DNA of 64,000 bases. Origin: Ciona intestinalis (taxonomy: Eukaryota > Chordata > Ascidiacea > Phlebobranchia > Cionidae). The stretch covers positions 6,019,380 through 6,083,379 of the forward strand of contig NC_020173.2 of NCBI RefSeq assembly GCF_000224145.3, in the 5' to 3' direction. The stretch's first letter is position 1. The number at the start of each line of letters is the position of its first letter. Below are positions 9,880 to 22,299 of this stretch, one piece after another. Below the pieces are notes generated by a model. It worked only from the letters and a program-made list of their open reading frames with translations. It did not search any database and had not been told where the DNA came from. A program made the position numbers and the translations under genes.

Positions 9880-12800
9880 ATGTCGAAGACACATCTTAAC
9901 TTAAAGTCAGTGTTTAACAAGGAGAAAACCTTTCGTCCTAAGAAGCATTTTGAACCAGGAACTATAAAATTCGACCTGCACAAAAAAGCTCAGGCCAGTT
10001 TACGTTCAGGTAAAACATTATTTTTGTTGTCTTGATTAGTAATTGAAGGATACTGGTTTCCATACTGGCGTATGTGTCCTTGGGCAAGACATTTAACATA
10101 CATTGAACCAACCTAGTGGTCACTGATTCGCTATGTCTTCTTGGTGCTGAGACAACTGGCAACTCTGGAATGAAGCCCAGGTCCAATGGGCAATGGCCTA
10201 CCTCACTGTAGGACCTGACCCATACAAAATGTGAGAATATAATGTGCATAACTACATATACAATGTTGAAGTGAGGAGTCAACTCTGGTCTAAATCCCAG
10301 GTCCCATAGCGTGCCTCACTGCAGGACGTAACCCATATAGAATGGAATATGGTACTAAACTTGAGTTACTAATATATGATGTTCTATCTCAGGTTTGGAT
10401 TTGAAAGCTATTGTTGTTCTTCCATCTGGTGAAGATGAAAATGATTGGATCGCCGTTCATGTCGTGGATTTCTTCAACAGGATCAACCTGATTTACGGAA
10501 CTGTGTCCGACTTCTGCACAAATGAGGTGAGAAAATATGCATAGCACTGCTGTTGTGCAATAGTAGTGCTTGGCTATGGACCAGGGAATACAGGTTCAAA
10601 GCTGGCTGCTGCCACCGTAGGCGTATGCGTTCTTTGGGAAATAACTTAACAGGTATTGCTCCAACCCAGTGGTCACTAATGGGTTGCCACTTGCCATGGG
10701 ACAATGGTTAGAGTTGTAGCCTTTTGACCATTGGAACAGGTTTGAGGCTTAACTGTGTTATCATTGTAGGTATATGTGTCCTTGAGATACATAATAATTG
10801 TGTGGGACCCAATTCCACCATTGTAAACTAGAATATATAGAGGTATTCTAGAAATACAGACTGTGGACCATTTCATTTAAGTACAAATTGTCATAGTTTG
10901 TTGGCACTGGTACGGTCGGGTGGTTATGTGCCCCTGAGGCATATACTCAACATTGTCTTATAGCTACCCAATGTACCTGTTTGTAAATAAAATGTTAAAG
11001 ATTGACTTTAGAAATAGAAAATGTGGGCTAGACCTAGGGATGCACATTACAGAATAATTAGGTATTCTAGAATATCCTAGAATACTTTATTTCGAATCTA
11101 GAATTTCGAATCTTTTTGTATTTATAGAAAAAAATTTTTTTTTTTTTAAGTTATTAAGTTTCAAAAATTGTTGATATAGTTTATGAGATGACTTGTGATG
11201 ACATCATTAAACAGAATACCGAATCCCGTAATTAGATTCGAATACAAAAGGATTCGAATCTCACGGATTCGAAATTCTGTAATGTGCATCCATAGCTAGA
11301 CCATTTTCTTTATTTAAATTTAAACTTATTCCTTTAACAGTCATGCCCTATGATGTCCGGTGGCCCTAAATATGAATACAGGTGGCAAGACAATGATAGA
11401 TACAAGAAACCAACCAACTTATCAGCGTCTATGTATGTTGCTGAACTTATGCAGTGGATTGAACATTTAATTAATGATGAGGCCATCTTCCCCACTAAAG
11501 TTGGTGAGTGCATCGTGGATTATTGAATGTAACTTATTGATTCTTGCATGGCGGGGTAATGACAGTCGTTATAACACGGGTGTTCTGTTTCATACACCTC
11601 ATGCCTGCTTACAAGTTACCACGTATTTAACTTTTTTATTCTCGCATGGCTGAACAACGACAGTTGTTGAGACACAGCCTACACGTGGTTCTGTTTCATG
11701 CACCCGTGCCTGCTGTTAAGTTACCACGTATGTAACTTTGTGAGTGATTACTTTAATTTGTTGCTGACAATTTAAACAACCCAATAGTGACCACTGGGTT
11801 GAAGCAATTGCTATTAAGTTTCTTGCCCAAGTAAACATACTAATAATCTACAATATAAAACTGTATAAAGTAGAAACCATTATACAGTACAGTAAATATG
11901 GCTTGAATTATGTTCAAAAAGCCAAGCAACGTATGTTCAAATTAGTAGCCCAAGCTAATTACTGGTGTATGGTAGCACGTAACAGGATATGGATAATTAT
12001 CAAAGTAAAATAACATGCTTTATATCAAATGTAATATAGATTGTGTCTTGTGTGGTTACCCATGGTATGTGCTGTATATTATATATTAAAATGTATTGGA
12101 TATTCTTTTCTTATCAGTTTAATTTATTTCAGGGACTCCTTTTCCCAAATCCTTCAAAACCACTTGCAAGAAGATATTGACGAGATTACACCGTGTGTTT
12201 GTACATGTTTATATTCATCATTTTGACAGAGTACATGTAAGTGTAATGTTAGCAGTCTAGTTTGTGTGTATATATAGCAGGTTGGGATAAGATGGTCCAT
12301 GTTTTAAGTCCATTTTTAGTAGTAAACAAAGAATATTTACAGAATTACACAACTGTAGAGCCCCATGGCTCTAAAAGTGCAATATTATATATTTAATATT
12401 TTCTACAAAATAATTGAAATATTGTTGTATTACATAGCTTTGCATATAATGTTTGAAAAGTGTAAACACAATTTTATAATTAATAAATGCAACACTCTAT
12501 ATTTGTTGTAAACGATTGATGAGACTATTTAAAGTTAAATCTCTGGTTTTATTCCAATTAACTTATTTTGTGGAATAAATATCAGTGTTGATAAAGTTTT
12601 CCATTGAATTTCCACTTTCATACAATTTCTATACCAGGAAATAGTCTGTATTACCCACGGTGTTATACTATGGCTGGTAATTGAAATATATATCGTTATA
12701 TTAACAGAGCATGGGGGCTGAAGCGCATATCAACGCTTGCTACAAACATTTCTTCTACTTTGTTAAATGTTTTGGACTTGTTGATAAAAAGGAACTTGAA

Positions 12801-14480
12801 CCATTGGTAAGATGTTAACAGTAATCTACATTTTACACACATAGTATTGGTGCCTGGCATAGGCGCCGAACCTGGGGTGGCAGGGTGTGCAGGTCAACCC
12901 CAGTTTTTACACTGTTTTGCCCATTAGAATTACACATGCCGAAAAGTTGTTTCATTATAAGTATCACTGCCTTCCCTGTAAGTATTTGCACAGTTTTATT
13001 GTTTTATTTTGAGAATTACTCATTGTAGGACAAGGTGTAACTATATAGTTCAGTGGTGGTTAAAATATAGGGCAAGCCTTGAATTAGTAATTACCTAACT
13101 ACAAATGGTTTAAAATCCTGGTTTGTAGCATCCTAGGTGTTGAGCAAAACTGTGGCATAAATTCCAGGTCCCATGACATGCCTTACTGTAGAACCTCACC
13201 CATATAGAATAGAATGTGCATATACAATGTTGGGGTAATGGGCCAACTCTGGTCTAAATCTCAGGCCCCATGACATGCCTTACTGTAGAACCTCACCCAT
13301 ATAGAATAGAATGTGCATATACAATGTTTGGGTAATGGGCCAAATGTGCTTAAACTCCAGGTCCCATGGCCTCACCCATGTACAAACATTTATATACACT
13401 GTGTAATATTAAAGTATGACACGGCCTACTCGATACACAGCCTAGTAATGAAACAATGGATTATAATGGCCATTGTTCGCGTCAATAGGCCTCTCATTTT
13501 CTGAGCAGTTTAGGTGTATTCCTAGGCCGTGTACTGTGTAGGCCATGAGTGGAACAATAAGTAAAATAATTCAATTTCACATTTGATTCCTTTGGTATTA
13601 CTGTATGTAATACATTCCATTCAATATTGAATATTTGTCCACTAGGATTTGAAGTAAAGTGAACATAATATGATGAGTAAGAGCTATAGTGCATGATGGC
13701 TCTGATGAGTCAATTGTAATTTGTTTACCACTTACCATTGTATAATGTCAGTGTATTATATAGTATTATAAAGTGTATTACCATATACCAATGTATCATC
13801 ATGGTGCATCACTATAAGTATGTATAATTTATATACTGATGACTTAAGCTGTAATTTATCATTGAGTGTTGTTTATGACAATGCATTATAGGATAGTTTG
13901 TATTATCACAGTACACACACCAACGAATATATTATAATGTAATATTATTACTGTTTTAATTTATAAACTACATGAGTTGTAGTTTATCATAGCATGACAG
14001 TAAACATAGCGTGACAGTAAACATACAAACTCACAAACATAACGCCCGCAAAGTAAATATGGTTTATTATATTATCTTACAAAACTAACAAAGTAACTAT
14101 CTTCACTGACAAAGTTATTTAGATTGATAGTAACTTTGTTGTTAATCCAATAATTTATTTGCATCAAATATTTTTATTTTGTTTTAAACCGATAAAAAAA
14201 TAAATGTAGAAAAAATAATGTTTCCTTTTATTTTCTTTGTTGTTTTAAATCATAGAAAAATAATAGAAAGTGTATTTATGTAATTTTAATATTCTTTTTC
14301 AATGCAACCTAATGAGGTAATGTAATATAAGTGTCCTGTGAATTTATGTAATTTAAAATAAATACACCTAATTATTTATTTATAAGTGTCTTGGTATCTG
14401 TTTTAACTATTAATTAAATTCTAATAAAGTTGATTTCTGTTTCACAGAAAGAGATGCAAGCAACAATATGTCACACATAA
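9880..14480 (+). CDS. MOB3: MOB kinase activator 3-type protein
   Basis: Six exons join in phase: 9880-10009, 10393-10526, 11341-11503, 12133-12236, 12708-12806 and 14448-14480, giving 220 aa (human MOB3 proteins are about 216). MOB proteins are small zinc-binding adaptors that bind and regulate NDR/LATS or MST-family kinases in Hippo and cell-cycle signalling. The start [17 protein letters not shown], the block [11 protein letters not shown] and the C-terminus ELEPL-KEM-CHT are closer to MOB3 (MOBKL2) than to MOB1. The zinc ligands are kept: Cys85 and Cys90 (FCTNESCPMM) and His167 and His172 (VHVYIHHFD). The sixth exon codes only 10 residues before TAA, after a 1.6-kb intron. Which MOB3 paralogue it equals cannot be told; a single ancestral copy is likely in tunicates. 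Confidence 0.95.
10060..10345 (+). repeat. SINE tail plus two ~95-bp units in MOB3 intron 1
   Basis: A SINE-type tail (GTGTCCTTGGGCAAGACATT, then CCTAGTGGTCACTGATT) leads directly into two ~95-bp units (CCCAGGTCCAATGGGC; TATACAATGTTGAAGTG). Confidence 0.7.
10530..10690 (+). mobile_element. tRNA-like SINE copy
   Basis: Same layout as 30560-30735: a head with a CAGGTTCAAAGCTGG B-box-like site, then CGTATGCGTTCTTTGGG and CCAACCCAGTGGTCACTAAT. It is followed by a second degraded copy to about 10800 (AACAGGTTTGAGGC, GTGTCCTTGAGATAC). Confidence 0.6.
11035..11294. mobile_element. hAT-superfamily MITE with 8-bp target duplication
   Basis: A 260-bp element in MOB3 intron 2. Its ends are near-perfect inverted repeats: TAGGGATGCACATTACAGAA at the left and TTCTGTAATGTGCATCCATA at the right. 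The 8-bp sequence GCTAGACC flanks both sides (11027-11034 and 11295-11302), as expected for a hAT insertion, and the TAGGGATGCAC end is typical of that superfamily. Inside are several TTCGAAT-rich sub-repeats and a poly-T run. It has no coding capacity. The intact target duplication and clean ends suggest a young insertion. Confidence 0.9.
11530..11745 (+). repeat. ~115-bp palindrome-rich repeat, 2 units
   Basis: Two diverged units (GACAGTCGTTATAACACGGG; GTTACCACGTATGTAACTTT) in MOB3 intron 3, followed at 11765-11830 by an inverted SINE tail (GTGACCACTGGGTTGAAGC). Confidence 0.75.
12275..12355 (+). mobile_element. Truncated MITE end in MOB3 intron 4
   Basis: TATAGCAGGTTGGGATAAGA plus AGTAAACAAAGAATATTTAC match one half of the 18738-18936 element. 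No second end. Confidence 0.55.
13130..13385 (+). repeat. ~95-bp minisatellite-like unit, 3 copies
   Basis: Three copies of TATACAATGTTTGGGTAATG, GGCCCCATGACATGCCTTAC and AGAACCTCACCCATATAG in MOB3 intron 5. Confidence 0.85.
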
Positions 14481-15375
14481 TAACATTATGACATCATACT
14501 GTTTATTGACGAGTGCGTAAACTGCAGCGTGATGTCATTTCCTGCTACGTCGATTGCATCATTTCCTGTTTAAAGGTGTCCGGCATGAGTGAGTCAAACA
14601 TGACATGTCAATTCTCAGCTAAATATAAACGTGGACTTTTATAAATCACTGATTAAAACTCTATGTCTATGGAGTAGCTGACTCACACGCTGGTCTGGTT
14701 TATTAAAAGCATTCGTTATAATAATGCAGCTCTGTGGTTCAGGTTCCCAAACTGTTTTTGTTGCGAAATATTTGAAAACGTTTCCTGATTTGCTGCGCAA
14801 CAGGGACATAAAAATTAATAATGATATTTATTACCAAAGTTATATTCGTTAATCCAACAAAATAGAATATTATGCGATAGTGTGGACTAGCGAGTTTGGT
14901 AGAAGACCAAGATTTGTATAAAAACACATTTAAAAATAACATTTAAATATCGAAACAAACCACAAGGGTCCCAACGGACAGTTTGAGAACCACTGCATTA
15001 ACCTGTTATAGATTTAGCTAACTCAAATTAGCTTTGCAGTATATACTCTATTTAAATGATCAATCACTTTGAAATACTTTTTTCTTTCTGCCGAATTTTG
15101 TTTTTATTTCTTGCAGCCTATTGTCGCATTGTAGCTTTTTCCAGTGTTCACAGTTTTATAAAGGTTTTCTAACTGATCATTGGATTTTGCCATTTTGCAT
15201 CACTGTAAATTTTTACATTTAAAAAACTTTGTCAATTGTACTGCGAGTACCTTCTATATCCTGATCTGTTTTTGATACATTACATAAAATAACATACTTT
15301 TCATTGAGTTTTTACTAATTCTCACAAAATACGATCAAAATTCAAAAGATATTGCTTTAACAACATATACATATA

Positions 15376-15547
15376 GTACTGTAGGATAAGATGGGACGTC
15401 GTTAGCACATAATATTTCATATTTCCTGATCTTTTTTTAAACGATTAACAACGCTCATTTAGAGTCGTGAGAATACGGTTATATAATTATGTAAATTTTT
15501 GATGTTTACCTACCGAATAAGTTCCCATCTTACCCCGCCCTACTGTA
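15376..15547. mobile_element. MITE, TAGTAGGGTGGGG family
   Basis: Inverted ends TACTGTAGGATAAGATGGGA and CATCTTACCCCGCCCTACTG, core TTTAAACGATTAACAACGCT. Belongs to the TAAGATGG sub-type also seen at 18738. Confidence 0.8.
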
Positions 15548-15974
15548 TGTACATGTAAACCATCTTACCCCAACCTATTTTAAACTGTAAATACCAATCA
15601 CTAAACTGGTCAATTTACCAAGTAACACCATATGTGCCAAGTTCAATATTTTCAGAACAGACAAACTACAAACTAAACTTTGCATGATTTGACTTGGGAG
15701 TTTTTTTACGCATTTTGTCGTTATTATTGTAATATGCGTCAGTTTTATTTCTTCTGTCCTTTTCTCATTCCATGTTTTCACATAATATTGTGCATTTTTA
15801 TTGCAACTGGCTTGTTAAGTATTGTAATTTTTTAGAACACTTTGTTTTTGAAGTTCTCAACAGTCATTGTGGCTTTGAATAATTTTTTTTGTTAAATGTA
15901 TAATCGGTATTCTAAATAAACTTGATCGTGAATTTTCCTCTGTCAAATTAACAACCGCTAGATGTCAGTAGAGG

Positions 15975-16165
15975 GACTAGATTATATTAGAGCAAGGCAC
16001 TGAACGGCAATTGCTTTAACCCAGTGGTTGTGAGTTGTCTAAATAACCAGCCATTAAAAATTCTAAAAAAAACGCTTACAATGGATTTACATACGTGGTA
16101 ACTTAGTAAGCTGGCACAAGGTGTATGAAACAGAACAACTGTGTTATAACGACTGTCGTTGTGTA
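15975..16165. repeat. SINE tail joined to an inverted ~115-bp unit
   Basis: CAATTGCTTTAACCCAGTGG then an inverted unit with TACATACGTGGTAACTTAG and TATAACGACTGTCGTTG. The same junction recurs at 51405 and 63765, showing that the two repeats often travel together. Confidence 0.65.
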
Positions 16166-16258
16166 AACGTTTTGCTGTCAACTCCCATCCCTTTACTATT
16201 TTAATTAAATATGACCTTTTTTGTTGTATTCGAAGGCCTAAAACAATCAAAAAAAAGT

Positions 16259-16457
16259 ATAGTAGGGCGGGGGAAGACGGGACACCTTTAGCACATAATA
16301 TTGAAATATCCTGATCGCGTTTTAAACAATTAACAACGGTTTATGGTAGTCGTGAGGATACCGTTTTATAATTCTTTGAATGTTTTTCGTTTACTACCAA
16401 ATAGGACGAGAAAAAAAAATAGAATGAAAAAGTGTCCCATCTTCTCCCGTCCTACTA
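16259..16457. mobile_element. MITE, TAGTAGGGTGGGG family, full length
   Basis: TATAGTAGGGCGGGGGAAGA at the left and TCTTCTCCCGTCCTACTATA at the right. About 199 bp, ends in TA on both sides, consistent with TA target duplication. Confidence 0.85.
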
Positions 16458-16737
16458 TATGTTTTATATTATATTGCATTGTCTTTCGTCTTTTAGCGTG
16501 AGTCATGTTTCGGTCAAGTAATAGGAAACCCGGATTCAGCAATTGCATGTAAACCTATTTATGTATTTGCGTACTTGCTATATACGTTATGTATTACGTG
16601 CGTCAATGACTCGGTACATGACCGATCGTTCGGTGAAGTCCTTTTGTTGGTCTTGTTTTGCTTCCTGTTTGTTGTAAATTAAACTCAATTTCCGTCCCAC
16701 GCATGTACTACATAATATTTCCTAAGATAATGAACGT

Positions 16738-16925
16738 ATATAACTTATTTATCCTCGCGGGGCGGGGTAACGACAGTCGTTATAACACGGGTGTTCTGTT
16801 TTATACACCTCGTGCCAGTTTACCAGTTACCACGTATGTAACTTATTTATCCTCGCGCGAAAGGGACAACATCAGCCGTTATAACTTGGTTGCTCTGTTT
16901 TATAAACTACGCTTACGAGTCAGAT
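16738..16925 (+). repeat. ~115-bp palindrome-rich repeat, 1.7 units
   Basis: ACGACAGTCGTTATAACACG, GTTACCACGTATGTAACTTA, then a second diverged unit. Immediately after (16925-16990) is another copy of the AATTAGCAACAGAACGACAG sequence seen at 1370 and 59280. Confidence 0.75.
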
Positions 16926-17510
16926 AAATTAATTAAAAATGTCCAAGAGAATGGAATTAGCAACAGAACGACAGTCGTAAAAAACATGCTATGGGGAAAA
17001 AACTAAGGGACACTGTCAAATAATGCCTTATGCTAAAACCCGGAATACATTACCATTGAACTCATATTGAATTGTGCGTAGACCTGACACACAGACGATA
17101 AGGTAACGCCGTGTGCCAGATAAATGTATTTTTAGAATCCATAAAACCAAGTCCATTTGGATCCATTTGCTTTCGCATTTCCTTTATATCAAACAAAGCT
17201 GTCACTTGACATTTACTTTGTTACGTTTTTCTGGAACCGAGTTTTACCTATGTTACCACGGTGGAAAAAGATCGATTTGAAATTCGTACAAACCGAGTTT
17301 TCTTTTTACTTTTAGTTTGTCTTTATCGTGTTATATTTTCGCGAATGTAATTTAAAATGACGTTTTAGAATCGAAGGGAGAAATATTATATCTGTTATTT
17401 AAACATGAAAATAAAAGAATACATTTAGAACAATGTGTATATTAAACTGGGGTGTTCCTCTTTATTTACTTTACTTGTATCGTGTTATATTTTTGAAAAT
17501 TTAATTTAAT

Positions 17511-17690
17511 ATAGCAGGGCGAGGAAGGATAAGACACTTTCGTGCTATTTTCTCATCCCATTTGGTACAAAGAACATTCAAAGAATTACAAAACCGTATT
17601 CTCACGACTCCCATGGACCGTTGTTTTTGGGTTAAAACAGGATCGGGATATTTAAATTATGTGCTAAAGGTGTCCAATCTTCCCTGACAT
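17511..17690. mobile_element. MITE, TAGTAGGGTGGGG family, diverged
   Basis: Left end TATAGCAGGGCGAGGAAGGA, core ACGACTCCCATGGACCGTTG, right end GGTGTCCAATCTTCCCTGAC. Confidence 0.7.
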
Positions 17691-18737
17691 TACCATACAA
17701 CCTTTTAAAATCAAAGAAATAAATAAAAAATGTTGACCAGAATTTATTAAACCGTGGTTTTAGTGACTGCGATCTTGTTATCAAAACAGTTGCCGCGCTA
17801 CCCAAGCTTTTGGCTTCAACACCAACATATCTTCTTGCTGACGTAATCGTTTAGATTACAAGATGCGCCACGTCACTTTCAACATGGGTGGTGGCTTGAA
17901 TTACGGCCCAAAGGCAATAATTCAGCGATTAAATAAGTTCTGAGTTTTGGATTTGGTTCAATAGCCACAGCCACGCTTTTATCTGACACTTTTACACAAG
18001 TAGTTTTCACCCGCAGCGTGTTTTAACTGTCGTTTTGCTGCTAATTCCCTTCTCTTCGTTGTTTTAATTAACACGATCTTCGTTACTGTATTTAAACAGA
18101 TGAATAAAAACATTCGAAGAGGTAAATAAATTCATGTGACATTACAACTACATTTTCTGTAATTTTATTTTGTATTTAAAAAAGTTTAATCGCTACGTTA
18201 CGCTCCAAAATACCAAGGAACTGTTACTACTATTGATTGAAGGCATATAAACTTATAACTGATAATCCTGTAGCAGTTTAGCTGGTGACCAGTGAAAATT
18301 TCTCAAAATGTTCCTTAGGTCTCACTTATACCCACTGTATATACTGTTTAAAAAGTCTGGCGATTGTGTTAAAAATTAGTTATAAAAAAGTCACCGGCCA
18401 CCAGATAAATGAATACCCTCCTCATTAAGTGTGGCCGTGTTTTTAAAATAACTTATTAATATCACTTCTATAAAAAGCAATAAAAATTACACAATTTCAA
18501 TACAGAGTTAAGGAATAAAGGGTAAAAATGAGAGGTTATAGATTATATGTGCAATGTACATGAGTTGTAAGGTACATATGTATATTCAAATTGTCACTTT
18601 TGTTTTTTGAGTTAAAAAGGTGCTTTAAAACTAACAGGCGTTCATTTTGAATGTCACTTTATAATGTTGGTTAGAACAGTATAATATGCAACACAACAAT
18701 TTCAAAAGGTAAAAATTACAACTCTTTAGAAGCATTT

Positions 18738-18936
18738 AGTAGGGTGGGGTAAGATGGTCCAGGTTTTCCTTGCCTTTTTTCGTCCCATTTGGAAGTAAAC
18801 AAAGAATATTTACAAAGCTTTATAGCGTATTCTCACGACTTGAAAAAAGCGTTGTTAATTGTTAAAAACGCGATTAGGAAATATGGGATATTCCGTAAGT
18901 TCTAACGGTATCCATCTTACCCCACAGTACTGTATG
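18738..18936. mobile_element. MITE, TAGTAGGGTGGGG family, full length
   Basis: TAGTAGGGTGGGGTAAGATG on the left and CATCTTACCCCACAGTACTG on the right, with TAAACAAAGAATATTTAC and ATTGTTAAAAACGCGATTAG inside. Confidence 0.85.
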
Positions 18937-19164
18937 TTTAAAACAGTTAATGATAAAGAGTTGGAACTACTGGGTTGTCACGTGTTTCAGGCTATGCTCG
19001 GAATTCAGTCGGTTGCTATTTGTTGAAGACCTTTCCTCCATGGACTGCACATCATCAAGTCTCTTGCATTTGTTTAATTCAGATTGTGTAGATTGGAAGA
19101 ACAGCTTGAACTGTATGGATGAATGGAACTTGTTTATTCTTATGTGTATAAAATATAATGTATA

Positions 19165-19352
19165 TTCTGTATCTTATATACCTCGTACCTGCTTACAAGT
19201 TACCATGTAAATATGTTTATTTTAGAGCTCTTATAAAGGTACTTATTTATCCTTGCATGGCCGGGTAACGACTGTCGTTATAACACGGGTATTTTGTTTC
19301 ATACACCTTGTGCCCGCTTATGAGTTACCAATACCACGTATGTAACTTTGTA
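19165..19352 (+). repeat. ~115-bp palindrome-rich repeat, 1.5 units
   Basis: Half unit ending TTACAAGTTACCATGTAA, then a full unit (GGGTAACGACTGTCGTTATA, TTACCAATACCACGTATG). Confidence 0.7.
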
Positions 19353-19994
19353 GGTGATTTGTACTTTTCTGTATGACACTCAAAGAAAATTTATATCATT
19401 TGCCATAAATGCCACAATCCATAATGTTGTCACCAAAAGCTGGTTTCCTATTATAGCATATAAAGTTAATAACATTAAAATAAATAGTTAAAATACGGTT
19501 GCAATTCCAAAGATAAAATTCTAATAACTGAGAAAGCATGAGCCTACAATAAAGCATACATGCATGAATGCTACATATATTGGCATGCTATGATGAAGTA
19601 AAACGCCATTTTAAGAAAATGTTTCAAATTCTCAAACTTTGAACATGCCAGGATAGGTAAAATACCGTTTGAAAAAACATGAAAATGTTTGGGAATTCTT
19701 TAACTTCAAACATGCCATGATAGGTAAAATACAATTTAAAAAAATTGCCAAAACTTTTTTCATATATATTATAACATTATACTTATATATAAACGCGTGA
19801 ATAAACAACTTTTATCTCCAAAACTTTCCCACCTTTCTGCATTCCTTACTGCACATAATGGAGTTGCTTCACTGCTTATTATTCCCTCATTTCGGCTTGC
19901 ATTGTAAAGCCTTACTGAGCGAGTGTATGCTAGCATCTAGTGTGCATAAGACTGGGTTAAAGTTAAGTGAAACCCAAAGTTTCTGCAACTCAGT

Positions 19995-20420
19995 ATGCAT
20001 GTATGGTTTGTTTTGTGGTTTTTAAGTTTTAGTGGTTTTATGTGTGATGTTTTTTGTTTGTTGTTTTGTATGGTGTTTTGTATGTTGTTTAGTATGCTGT
20101 TTTTATGTATGGTGTTTTTGTGTGGTGCTTTTTGTATGTTGTTTTGTGTGTTGTTTTGTGTGGTGTTTTGTATGTCGTTTTGTTTGTTGTTTTGTATGGT
20201 GTTATTATATATGGTATTTTATGTATGGTGTTTTATGTAGTGTTTTTTTTAGGTATAGTGGTTTTTATGTGTGGTGTTTTTTGTGTGGGGTGTTTTGCTT
20301 CTTGTTTTGTATTTTGTTTTGTACAATGTTTTTATGGTATTTTGTATGGTGTTTTATGTAGTGGTTTTTATGTGTGGTGTTTATTTAGATGGTGTTTTTA
20401 ATTATTTATATTGTTTATAT
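19995..20420 (+). repeat. GT-rich low-complexity block
   Basis: About 425 bp made of variants of TGTATGGTGTTTT and TGTGTTGTTTTGT, almost without C on this strand (A on the other strand's T excess). It is open in several plus frames, giving artefactual Cys/Val/Phe-rich translations; none is a credible protein. Confidence 0.85.
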
Positions 20421-21689
20421 GTGTGGTATGTCTGTATGGTATTTACAATTTAAGTATGCTATAAGATACGACATAAGATGCTACTACAGCAACACAACAA
20501 TCCAATTTGGCTTGATTAGTGACAATAGTAAGGATTATCAATTATCAAAAAGATTTTTATCATCCAGCGATCCCAGCTTTTATATGTTGTCAAGTAATGA
20601 ATTATCCAAATACCCAAAGCATGTTATTAATTTGATTAATTAGTTTATCATTAAAACTCCAACACAGCAATTGAGGTTTGAACATTTGCAATACAGGGTC
20701 TAATAACGGGGTCAAAGGAAATGGTTTCAATAAATACAGGTCCATGGAAAATAGAGCAAACCAGCTGCAACAATCAAATGTCTATCAATGTAACTTGGCC
20801 AGGAAGTAAGCAGCATGTAACTGAAGTATTGCCCATTATAAACTTCTCAACCATATAATATGCCCTATAAATACAGGAAATATCACCGCCAGTACAAGGG
20901 CACTTCTTCCTTATATGAAGTGAACTTTATGACATTTTATCGAATTGACATGAAAATTCATGTCTGCGACAAAATACTGACAATACAGCATAGAGAAAAT
21001 GCCAAGGCACGCTTGTTTATAGAATGCACTTGTTCTTTAGGCTTATTGCATTTTCAGCGGCGCCAGAAAAACTCAATTAAGACGACTGACCCGACATTTT
21101 AAAGTCCAATTGAAAGCAAACAGATTTTACAACGGACTATAAATTTAACATAACAGCTATGTTGTTTACATAGAACCAAAGACACCACAAGCAACAAAAA
21201 CAAAACACCTTGTTATTGTAACAGATTGATTCCAGAAGTAACTTGATTAAATGCTTAAAAATAACATTAAAATTAATGAAAAATACCTGGAGTCCACATT
21301 ACAGATACCCGTACACCGAAAATAATTGTTAAAATTTAAAAACAGCAAGTTACAAACTAGTTAAGAATTAACATATTTTTAAAACATAAACCATCTTACT
21401 TCCGCATTTAAATATTGTATTTGCCTTGTGGTGGTAACTTCATTCAATCCAGCAAATTTAAACCATTTTAACTTAGTATTTCCACATTGTATGTTGTATG
21501 ATATATCTCTGCATTCATTGCCATTCCATTTCCCACTTGAGCCTGTACACCATCTGTCCTCACATATAAATCTATCAGCACTTTATCTGCAATCAAACAT
21601 CTCAGGATCCCTTAGTGTTGACTGCAATCTTTCAACTCCAACTATCCTATTGTAAATTGGTCTGCGCATACCAACTGTTCAATACATGC

Positions 21690-22150
21690 TTTGTTTCAAC
21701 TCATGCCTTCTCCTAATGCAGTGCTATTGATAAATAAGCCTACTTAAGATCCAGCTCCTTTTAAATACAGCCCAATAATAAAGTTTAATAGACTTTGTTT
21801 AAACCCTATGACGATCCCTAATGTAGCGCTTTAGATAAATAAGCCTACTTAAGAATCCAGCTTGTTTTGAATACAGCCCAATAATAAGACATGGTCTAGT
21901 ATCTTGTTCAATAGACTTTGTTTCAACCCTATGGTATTTCCTATGTAGCAATTTAGATAAATAAGCCCACTACTTGAATTCATCTGTTTAAAACACCCCG
22001 CATAAGTTTTAATAGCTCCTGAATGACTGCTTTTTTGACCTTATCGTGCTCATTAACCCCATGTTTTTAACCATATGTTATTTCCTAATACATCACTTGA
22101 CAAGTTGGCCTAGTAGTTAAGAATTCATCATTTTAATACCACCTCATAAG
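21690..22150. repeat. Diverged ~130-bp tandem array, about 4 units
   Basis: Recurring pieces are TAGATAAATAAGCCTACTTA, AATACAGCCCAATAATAA and GACTTTGTTTCAACCCTATG; unit starts fall near 21700, 21815, 21930 and 22070. It lies downstream of the last found phosphatase exon. Confidence 0.6.
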
Positions 22151-22299
22151 TTAAAAAAATCGCTAATTTTTAGGGAATTTGAAATAACCCTCATAGGTTT
22201 TCAATACACATTTTTCAATTTTTCAAGAAATTAAACAATCTTGTTTGTTGACTGACAATATAAAGGCTCATGTTTTGAATTAATGAAGTGACATGCATA

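Noticed and set aside
10676-10876. Minus-strand frame of 66 codons in MOB3 intron 2
   Set aside because: Overlaps SINE-derived sequence and has no recognisable domain.
19995-20453. Overlapping Cys/Val/Phe-rich open frames of 60-109 codons
   Set aside because: They come from a GT-rich low-complexity block that is open in several frames; no conserved protein.
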